64,000 nt of DNA from Dactylorhiza incarnata (taxonomy: Eukaryota > Streptophyta > Magnoliopsida > Asparagales > Orchidaceae). The notes under the pieces are model-generated. The model made no database searches. It had not been told where the DNA came from and was given only the letters and a program-made list of their open reading frames with translations. Each line of letters begins with the position of its first letter. Positions within the stretch are counted from its first letter, which is position 1. Of this stretch, positions 32,824 to 42,490 are shown one piece after another. Both the position numbers and the translations under genes were made by a program. Location of the stretch: positions 62,001-126,000 of the forward strand of contig JAWHQI010000757.1 of the NCBI GenBank assembly GCA_033032865.1, read 5' to 3'.

Positions 32824-35800
32824 ATGTCAGACCGCCAGCTCCCTCCAAGAGACCGATCCGAGCACAGTGAAGACTCTTTGTGGGAAGCTCTGGAGCAGAC
32901 AAAGAGAGAGGCCGACCAGGCTCGGCAGGCGACCGATCAGCGTCTGGACGCGATCACTCAGGCCCTAACACTACTAACCGAGCGGTTAGCCCCTCAGCAG
33001 GCCGCGGCTCACCAGGCGGTCACTCCTGTTTTACCTCCTCCACCTCCATACCCGTTCGCGCAAGTCGCTCATTCCCGACCACCACAAGAAGGTTCCGCGG
33101 ACCGGCCGAATTTCTACCAAGAGGCCGCGCGATGTATGCCAGCTCGGGTCATTGACTTTCAAGGGGCGACCTCTCAGGCCGCTCATTTTCCCTATCCGCC
33201 TGAGGTCGCCGCCTTCCAATCATATCCGGCTGGAGCACCTGCCCGCTCCTATCATGCAGCCTGTCCGCCAATGACCGCAGCCGAGATCCCTTATAACCCT
33301 GCTTTCCCTCTGTACGAGGATGCCGAGGAGAGTTCTCCCTTCACCGACGAAATCCGAGGAGAGCCGGCCCCAAACAACTTTCGAGAACCACGTATGTCAG
33401 CATATAGTGGGGAGTCCGATCCAGCAATACACCTCCAGGCATTTGAATCGGCTGTTGCTCTGAGGACCATCACTGATGCAACAAAGTGCAAGCTCCTGGT
33501 GACATCCTTTGATGGGCAGGCCAGAGAATGGTTCTATGGATTGCATCCTCGATCTATCAGATGCTTTGCGGAGTTGCGTAGAGAATTTCTGCTTCGATTC
33601 TCTACCTCTAAGAAGAGGAAGAATGGTCCGGCAGCCCTATTCGAGATACGACAGCAAGAAAACGAAACGTGGGCCCGTTTCGTCGATCGTTTCCAAAGGG
33701 AAATAATGGAGGTACAAAACGTCGATCCAGAGTTATATAGGGTCGCACTAATGCATGGCCTTAGGGAGGGGCCGCTGAAGTTTGAAGCCCAAATCAGGGA
33801 ACCAAAGACATATCAAGAAATGATTAGTCTGGCAAACAAATTTATCAGGGGGGAAAAGACTAATCCAGGTTACGTTGCCAAGTTACTCAGCGACAACGAT
33901 CAGTTCAATTCTGCATCAACCCATCAGCAACGTTATAATCACTCGTCTCGGCCTGATTTCGAGCCTCGGGCTCAAAGGGGAAGGAATCTTAAGCCCAAGC
34001 AACCATTCATTGGCCATCAACGGTTTCAAGATCAGAAGCCGCCGTTGGCCATCGCACCCACTCAACCCATGGGAGTTCCGCAAATCATGCCCGTATATCT
34101 GCCACAATACATTGCACAACCATCTCCACCTATCCCATCCATCCGATATGATGAATCACAAGATTCATTCACCCCACTCAACGTCACCATGAATGAGGTC
34201 GTGCAGATTCTTCAGAAGAGGCCTGACTTTAAAAGGCCCCCTCCTTTGAAATCAGAAGTTCGCAATCGGAACCCAAACCTTTATTGTGAATATCATAAAG
34301 AAGAGGGGCATCAGACTGAAGATTGCCGGGCCCTCCGGTGGTTGATAGAAAAACTCCTGAAAGAGGGAAAGCTTCGGGGGTTGATTCGGCAAGAAACTCC
34401 GGTTGAACCGCGAGCTGAGAAGAAGAAGGAGGCAGTCGAAGTAACATGGGAGTGTGCTGATGTAGAGGAGGCCGGTGGTTATGGGGATATACATCCCGCA
34501 GCCGAATGCATAGAGGTGAATGATGTTGGCTCTCTCGGCAACATCTATTGCATCCATGGTGGGGCAGGGATAGAATCCTCCCGAAAATCTAGCATCGGGA
34601 GAGTTACAAAGCAAGAAGTGGCAGTTGCCTCCACTTCTGCCCCGGAAAGGACGGTTGTTACGTTTGGCCAGGAAGATCTCTCCCCAAATGCAAATCCGTT
34701 CGATGACGCGGTGGTGATAAAGGCGGTTATTGAGAATTACGCGGTGCACAAAATTTTGATCGATACCGGCAGCTCGGTTAATCTCATCTTTCGCCAAACG
34801 TTTGAGGCCCTCAAGACTGGAAAGGCCTTACTCTCCACGGAAGGCCCCCTCTATGGCTTCTCAGGAGAAAAGAAGGAAGTGGAGGGGTGCGTGAAGCTTC
34901 TGGTATCGCTGGGGGGCATAACGAAGTTGATAAACTTCGTAGTGGTGGAAGCCCCAAGTAGCTACTGCGCAATTTTCGGAAGGCCAATCCTGAATGCTTA
35001 CAGAGCAGTAGTATCTACTTTCCATTTGGCCTTGAAATTCGCTGCTGAGGGGCGTCAGTATCGGATCCGGAGCGATCCAAAGGTGGCACGCGAATGTTAT
35101 GTGAAGACAGTTAATGTGATCACCGAGGCACCACTTCACAAGACCCAGAATGACATCCAAGAGGTGTCCGAACTCCCTGAAGAAGCTGAGGAGAGCGCGG
35201 AACGGAAAGGGACTTACCTGGAACCTGCCCAGGAGACCCAAGAGATCCCCATTGTTGAGGGGGAAGGGAAGAAGCTGATCATCAACGCCGAACTATCGGG
35301 AGAGGAAAAGCTCCAGTTAACCTCCTGCCTGCTGAATAACTTGGACATCTTCGCTTGGTCGGCGGAAGACATGCCAGGAATAGATCCAGATGTCGCGTGC
35401 CATCACCTCAACGTTTCTCCGGAGATCAAGCCAATCCAACAGAAGAAGAGGGAGGTAGAAACAAAGCTGGCGGTGCCTATCAAAGAAGAAGTTGCAAAGC
35501 TTCTTAAGGCCAATTTCATTTCTGAAATACAGTACCCCACCTGGATGTCGAATGTAGTGATGGTGGAAAAGTCTGGGGGGAAATGGCGTATGTGTGTTGA
35601 TTTCACTAAACTCAATAAAGCATGCCCCAAGGATTGTTATCCCTTGCCTCGGATAGATGTTTTGGTAGATTCCGCGGTGGGATATAGTTTTATGAGTTTC
35701 TTAGATGCATTTTCTGGTTATCACCAGATTAAGATGCATAAGCCTGATATCCCGCATACATCCTTCATTACCAATGATGGATGTTATTGTTATCTCGTCA

Positions 35801-38441
35801 TGCCTTTCGGCCTCAAAAATGCGGGGGCAACATATCAGAGGATGATGGACACAGTTTTCGAAAAACAAAAAGGGAGAAATCTGGAAGTATATGTTGATGA
35901 TCTCCTTCTAAAAAGTAAAACTTTTTAATCCATCTGGAAGACCTCGTAGAGACGTTCGCTACTCTACGGAGGTTCAAATTAAAATTAAACCCCTCGAAAT
36001 GCGTGTTCGGGGCGAACAAGGGGAAATTTCTTGGACATCTTCTCACTCCTGACGGTCTCGCACCAAACCCAGATAAAGTAAAAGCCATCCTAGACATGAC
36101 CCCTCCTCGTAATCCGAGAGAGGTACAGCAACTTGGTGGAAGGTTAGCAGGATTGAGCCGATTCATTTCCAAATCGGGAGATAAAAGCGCTCCGTTCTTC
36201 AAAACACTTAGGGGAGGATCTAAGTTTGAATGGAACGAGGAATGCAATAATGCTTTCGAACAATTGAAAAAGCAATTAACTTCAACCCCCCTTCTTCAAA
36301 GCCCTCGCGAAGGAGAAACACTATTCTTGTACTTGGGGGTGGGCCCCGATGCGATAAGCTCTGTCCTGGTTCGGGAAGAGAAAAAGAAGCAGTTTCCGAT
36401 ATATTATGTCAGCCATATCCTTAAAGATGCGGAAACTAGATATTCTATCCTGGAGAAATTAGCCTTGGCTTTAGTCATGTCATCACGAAGGCTCCGCCCC
36501 TATTTTCAAGCTCATCCTATTCAGGTGGTTTCAGATCATCCACTGAGGAATATCTTGGAGAAGCCGGAACATTCAGGAAGGTTGGCCAAATGGGCAATCG
36601 AGCTAAGCGAGTTCGAAATACTGTACACTCCCAGAACGACAATAAAGGCACAAGTATTGGCATATTTTCTGGTAGACACGATGGAGTCTAATCCAGAGCA
36701 GGTAGTGCAATCTCCTTTGGCTTGGATCATTTATGTGGATGGGGCTTCTGGCAGGAACTCCGTGGGAGCCGGAGTGGTTTTGATCAGTCCAAACGGCATC
36801 AGGCTGGAACAGGCTATTAGATTCTTCTTTTCAGTTACAAATAACCAGGCCGAATACGAAGCACTCTTGGCCGGCCTGAGACTCGCAAAGGAGCTTGGGA
36901 TAGAACATGCTCATGTGAAAACTGATTCTCTTGTAATGGCCTCGCAGGTTCTGGGGAACTACGAGACAAGAGAACCGATGTTGAGAAAATACCTATTCCT
37001 AGCTAAGAAAGAAATCGGGAGATTCAAATCCTTCATCATCGAGCACATTCCGAGAACGCAGAATGAAGAGGCAGACGAGTTGTCGAAATTTGGTCTTCCA
37101 TCAGGGGGAGTAACCTCAGAATTTTTTCATCCGGCAACAGAGGAGACAGAGGAAGAAGAGCTCATGCAGATCGATCAGCATCCGTCCTGGAAAGACCCCT
37201 ACGAATTATTTCTGACAAAAGGAGAATATCATCCATCAATCAAGGACAAAAATAGGTTCAGAAGAAAGGCGGCTTACTACTACTTGATAGCAGGAGTCTT
37301 GTACCGAAAAACTTTGATTTCTCCCTCAGCACGGTGCGTTTCAGAAGAGGAGATCCCGGTCATACTTCAGGAAGTTCATTCTGGGGAGTGTGGTAGCCAT
37401 TCAGGGGCGAAAACCTTAGAAAAAAGGATCCTGCGGCAGGGATACTTCTGGCCAACCATGAGAAAGGATGCTGAGGCATTCGCCAAGCGATGTGTCCAGT
37501 GCCAAAAGTTCGCTCCTCTTCAACATTTGCCTGCTCAGTCACTCAGGTCAATAACTGCGCCATGGCCTTTTGCAGTATGGGGAATGGATCTTATGGGGCC
37601 TTTCCCAATGGCCAGCGGACAACGTCGCTTTATCCTGGTAATGATCGATTATTTCAGTAAGTGGATCGAAGCAAAAGCATTAGCAAGAACTACCACCCAA
37701 ATTGTCAGAAACTTCGTCTGGGGAGAAATTATCTGCCGACATGGAATTCCGTTGGCAATCGTCACCGATAATGGCCCACAATTCAACAATCCGGAGATGA
37801 TAAGCTTCTGTGATCAGATAGGAATTGACCTTCGGTTTGCCTCAGTACACCATCCAAGGACCAATGGTCAAGTGGAGGCGGCAAACAGGCAAATTCGGCA
37901 GCTTTTGGTGAAAAGAGTCTTGAACCAGAAAGGGAATTGGGCGGACCAACTTCCCTCCATCCTGTGGACCCATCGTACTACTCCGTCCTCAGCTACCGGG
38001 GAGACACCTTTCAAATTATCTCATGGCTCGGAAGCTGTTGTCCCTGTGGAATTCGAGGTGGTCACTCCGAGGGTTATTTACGCCAAAGAAGGAGGAGAAT
38101 CCTGGATAGATGAAAATGGTGAGGCCCTCATGCATAATCTAGATCTAATCGAGGAACTTCAGGATGAAGCAACAATCAGGCAGGAAGAAGTTAAAAGGAG
38201 AATGGCAAAATATTTTGATAAGAATGTCAGAGTGAAGCAGTTTGTAGTCGGGGATTTGGTGTTAAAAAAGGTGGATGCCGCAGCAAGGTCTGGTAATGTT
38301 GGAAAGCTGGATCCAAATTGGGCAGGACCTTTCATCATCAAAGAAGTATCTAAGAATGGGGCCTACCGTCTCCAAACCAGCGAAGGAGAAGACATCCCAC
38401 GCACGTGGAGCGGTGACGATCTCAAACGATTCTATCCTTGA
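32824..38441 (+). pseudogene. gag-pol: TE5 gag-pol polyprotein with a single frameshift in RT
   Basis: The ATG at 32824 (MSDRQLPPRDRSEH) was chosen because the frame upstream lies in the leader and TE4 starts the same way. Gag: a helical N-terminus, the retrotransposon gag domain (residues about 175-345) and a zinc knuckle, C488-x2-H-x4-H-x4-C, with His for the usual second Cys. Protease has D647-TGSS. RT has VDFTKLNKACPKD, FLDAFSGYHQIKM and Y1023-VDD. The frame is lost one base short in AAAACTTTTTAA (stop ending 35928). It continues in another frame to 38441 through RT thumb, RNase H, second RNase H (YVDGASGRNS), integrase HHCC, the D-D-E motifs (GMDLMG, TDNGPQF, GQVEAANRQ) and a GPF module. 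TE4 and TE3 are in frame at this site, so the shift is a lesion. Confidence 0.93.
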
Positions 38442-38797
38442 AACTATTTCTTTTATTCTTTTACATCTCTTTTTTGAATGAAAAGCCCTATACTGACATT
38501 TCTTCTTGTCTGATGGTTCTCTGCATCATAAATACAAACACACATATCTCACTCCCCGAACCTCTGAGATATCGCCAAATTCTGCTCGAACCCCCTCGGA
38601 TTGTAGTCGTAGCGTAAAACCCACCAAGACCATGTGATGCGGGGAGTTTTCGCACACATGTAGTGGTAGCTTGCCAATTCCGCTGCGGTAGTCTTCAGAA
38701 CTTTGGATCCCGGCCGATATCTGACACACCCCTGCATCAAGGGAGGTCTAGGTGATTGTCAGCTCTATCATGCCCCGAAGGGATATAGTTACAACTT
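38442..38797 (+). other. TE5 conserved non-coding block after pol
   Basis: Nearly identical to TE1 2314-2677 and without a long open frame. It ends at the first hairpin of the cassette. See the conservation finding. Confidence 0.7.
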
Positions 38798-39090
38798 TGA
38801 TGATCTTTCTGAGGAAAGCAATGTTCGCCGCCGAGGCCCACCTGCCCAACTGATCATCATAGTCTGTGACCATCGAATACTCTTAGGTACTCTCAAAACG
38901 GTACCTAGTTGGGCCCACAACTGAGTTGATCTCTCTGAGGAAAGCAATGTTCGCCGCCGAGGCCCACCTGCCCAATTGATCAACTCGGCTTGTAACCCTA
39001 GGCAAGAGAGCGGATGAGTCGTTTACAGCTTTTATGACCACTTGAGGAAAGCAATGTTCGCCGCCAAGGCCCACCTGCCCACTTGGTCAT
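38798..39090 (+). repeat. TE5 hairpin cassette, three stem-loops
   Basis: Stems TGATGATC/GATCATCA (38798-38805 with 38852-38859), GAGTTGATC/GATCAACTC (38923-38931 with 38978-38986) and ATGACCA/TGGTCAT (39034-39040 with 39084-39090). Loops are the constant GAGGAAAGCAATG..CCCACCTGCCCA type. Confidence 0.85.
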
Positions 39091-40262
39091 TTGAGCCTGT
39101 AGGATTATTCTTCTTCCCTACAGGGAGGCATTCACTTCTGATGATTTTTATATGGACCACTCAAGGAAAATATTGTTAGAACAGGTGCAGGTGTTCGTCT
39201 ACCTCAATAAAGGGGTGGTGATATTAAGACCGGACGGTCTGAGTTTTTCAGGCCGATCGGTCTGGTTGAACAGGTGCAGGTGTTCGTCTACCCCAATAAG
39301 GGGTTGTGGTATTAAGACCATGCGGTCTGAGTATTTCAGGCCGAGCGGTCTGGCTGAACATAAGTTAAGACATCTTTTGAAATTGATCATGTTATCACCA
39401 GGGTTATATTCAAACCGGGCGGGTATGCCCGTCGTCTATTAAGGAAAGTGTTTTTGAATCTGATCGTATGATCGCCCGGGTTGCACTCTAACCGGGCGGA
39501 TCCGACCGTTTATTATCAAAATTCCAGAACTGATTATCTGATTGCCCGGGTTGCATTCGAACCGGGCGGGTTCATCCATCCTTTATAAAATCGGATATTT
39601 TTTAAGCTAACTATATGATCGCTCGGGTTACATTTTTGATCGGATGGGATCTATCTATCTCTTCGTTCTATCAAGCTAGTATTTTCTGGATCTGGCTATA
39701 ATAATCCGGGTTGAATTTTAAACCGGCCGGGCATTATCTATCCCTGAATGAATAATCAGAATTGGATATCCTTGAATACGTGATCGCTCGGATTGTGTTC
39801 TAACCGATCAGGTTAAGCTATTTCTTAGCAAAAGTTATCCTTAGACATGATGGATTATTCGCCAGAGCTGAATTTGAACCGCGTGAAAGATTGTGATTCA
39901 TTACTTATAGCAGCAAATATTTAATATCTAAAGAAGCCGCGCGGTCCGAATTATGGTCGCATGAATCTCTCTGTTATTAGAGATCGAATATCCTGAGATC
40001 CAAATATATAACCGCGCGGGTTGAACAAAGGATCGTCGAAGACAATCAATCATCACTTGTGCTCAGGCCAAAATGTCCGCACGGTTAGATCATAAAGAAT
40101 AAAGAAAAGAGACAAAGAATCACAAGTAAGTAATGATAGAAGGACAATCAGACAGGTAAAAACTTCTATTTCATTTCTCAAAATATGTTTACAAAATATT
40201 GACCGCCCGGCCAACAAAAAGAGACCGGCGGTTACAAAAGTAAAAATTGAAAAACGAGGGCA
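39091..40262 (+). repeat. TE5 variable 3' region
   Basis: No gene is seen. It starts with a diverged copy of the 147-bp TE1 repeat. Part of it (AACAGGTGCAGGTGTTCG to GGCCGAGCGGTCTGG, about 88 bp) is duplicated in tandem (39178-39355). Degenerate repeats of about 100 bp with CCCGGGTTGCATTC and AACCGGGCGGG follow. The end (40140-40262) is the ORF-B 3' tail with many ACCGnnCGGT words. Confidence 0.7.
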
Positions 40263-42133
40263 CTAGTCTGCCGATTTCTTCTTCTTCTTCTTGACAGGAG
40301 AAATGGGGTCTACGCCATCGATGTCGACCTCCGGCGAATAACCTTCACTTAGCGAAGAGGAGCCGGACGAACTACTGTCGCTAGACCGCCCGGTCTTGCT
40401 TGCAGAGCCGGTAGATCCAGAGGACAAACTATCCTCATCATCGAAGTCATCAGCATCTCCATCCGCATCGACCTCTTCAGCGGCTTCATCACTTCCATCG
40501 CCTCCTTGATGGAGCACGATCTCCCTGCCCGCGTCGGCTTCAGCTTCCTCGCCCACCTTGGATTTTCCCTTCTTCCTGCGGCTGATTTCGTCAAGCTGCA
40601 CCTCCAAGGCGGGGAAGAGGTCGGAGAAGGTGGTTCCGCCGAATCCATCGGACAGACCGCCCCGGTCTCCCATGAGACCCAAGGCCTTGTTGATCCCTTG
40701 GGCCACATGGGGCAGCACCTCGTCCTGGAAGGACGGATTGGACATCTCATATTGCTTCTGCAAGAAAAAGGAAAAATGAATCAGGCCGCTCGGGCTGAAC
40801 AAAAGGGACCGCATTGTCTTTTGAAAAACTCACCGCCACGACTTCTTGAAGTCGCGCGTTCTCTTCTCGAAGCCGCGTGTTCTCCGCGGCCTGTTCCTCG
40901 TATTTCCTCTCCAGATGTTTCTGAGCAGAAACTAGCCGCTTATACGACAAGGCCATAAAGTGGTTGGCCGAAAATCCCCAGGCGCCGGCTTGAGCCGCTA
41001 GCCGGGGGAGCTCTTCTTCTGGGGTTCTCGTCAGTTTCCTTAAGGTCTTTCGACCATACAAGGCGGCCCCGGCGGCTAGGGCATGGCGTTCAATTTTTTT
41101 CGCTCCCCCAGGGAGGGAGAGCGGTGGATACCCGGATCCGACTTCCATCCCTGTGCCAAAGGACGGTCGGGTTGCCCTGTAGGTCGGGCGGGTTCCCACT
41201 TGAACGAAGGATTTCGTAGTCATCAGAAGAGGTCGGGCCCTCTTCCTCCGAGGATGGCGACCTCTTTCGCCGCTGCCTCTTCTCCCTCTGGGTTAAAACT
41301 GGGCCGGCCGGCGTGACCGGCTTGTTCGCTGGAACGATATGGGCGGCTGCAAAATAAAATCAAGAGTATAAGTAAAGGAGGCCGCGCGGTCATGTAAAGG
41401 CGGTCTAAAAGAACTTACTATGGTCGGGGAGGATATTCTCAAGCTCCGAGAAAAGCGGGATGTAGTGGTTGATATCAAGCCGCTCCTTCTCAAGGAACGC
41501 GAAGGTGTCCGCCTCGATCTTGCCGACCTGGGGGATCTGGAAAACTTCTTCCCCCCGGACTTGCGGGTTGGTTTGTAACAACCCGAAGTTACCTTCGAGC
41601 ATTACAAACCGCTCTGACCAGTCGGAGACTTTGTTCGCCAGGTTAACAACCTTCAGCCCGAGGCAGCTGAAATAGAGGTGCCCTCTGTAAGTCGAAGTCC
41701 CCGAGTCGGATACTGCCCGCACCGAAAAGAACTTCCTGAACAAGTCGATGGAGAATCTAGTTCGCTCGAACCGCAGATAGGAGATGAAGCTGTATATTGA
41801 AGCGATCGAGTTCGGCGGAAGCTGACCGGGCACAACCCCGTAGTGGTCGAAAATGGCTATGACTTCAAGCGGCAGTGGAAACTTGAAGCCATATTCGAAG
41901 TGGTCAACTGGGATGGCGATCTGGTGCGGACTGGAAGAGTTAATCCGCTCGTCGCGCAAAGGAAGCCGCGCGAGCAGATTGCTCCCTACCATGTGTCTGG
42001 CAATGAAATCGTCTAGTTCGTTCTGAGTAAGCCGGCATTCCGGATGGTCCGCCGAATGGAATGCCAAGGCCGCGTCAGCTCGGACGGCCTTAACTTTAAC
42101 AGGTCGCTGCAACTTGTTCTTGGATCGCGCCAT
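40263..42133 (-). pseudogene. TE5 ORF-B, three exons, one frameshift in exon 2
   Basis: Exons on the - strand: 42133-41419 (715 bases), 41346-40834 (513) and 40757-40263 (495). Intron 1 (72 bp) is GTAAGTTC...TTTTGCAG; intron 2 (76 bp) is GTGAGTT...CTTGCAG. Exon 1 encodes MARSKNKLQRPVKV and the PF04195-like core. Exon 2 is one base longer than in TE1, because a T-run at about 41093-41099 has seven T against TTTTGT, which breaks the frame before KIERHALAAG. Exon 3 begins KQYEMSNPSFQDEV and ends with the Ser/Asp/Glu tail, GYSPEVDIDG and a Lys run. The defect is recent, as the rest aligns with TE1 almost codon by codon. Confidence 0.87.
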
Positions 42134-42167
42134 CTGGAAATCGTGAGAATGACTTCGGCAAATTCTA

Positions 42168-42175
42168 TACTTATA
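42168..42175 (-). promoter_or_regulatory. TE5 ORF-B TATA box
   Basis: TATAAGTA on the - strand, first T about 42 bp from the ATG at 42133. The perfect palindrome TGACCGCGCGGTCA lies further upstream at 42224-42237, as in TE2. Confidence 0.65.
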
Positions 42176-42490
42176 GATTTCTATGATCTGTGAATAGTAA
42201 AATCATGACACGGCTATACATTCTGACCGCGCGGTCAATGGCCTATATAGTTAGATTCACCAGAAATATGAAAGAAGCAAAGGCATCCAGAAAAAACAGA
42301 AATAGGCATACATCACAGTTCGCCCGACCGGAAAACAGTTCGAATGAAACATAAGATTTAAACAAGACATAAAATACAGCGGTTAAAATAAGAGACCGCG
42401 CGAATTGTTCAAATAAAAAACAAGAATAGAGAAGAACATTGTCCAGATCAACAAGCCACATTCATAATACAAGTTATATTCAAATGTTGG

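Noticed and set aside
35900..35945. The TE5 RT frameshift as a programmed -1 frameshift (ACTTTTTAA)
   Set aside because: The T-run is one short of a standard X-XXY-YYZ slip site, and TE3, TE4 and the family read through in one frame here. A one-base loss is simpler.
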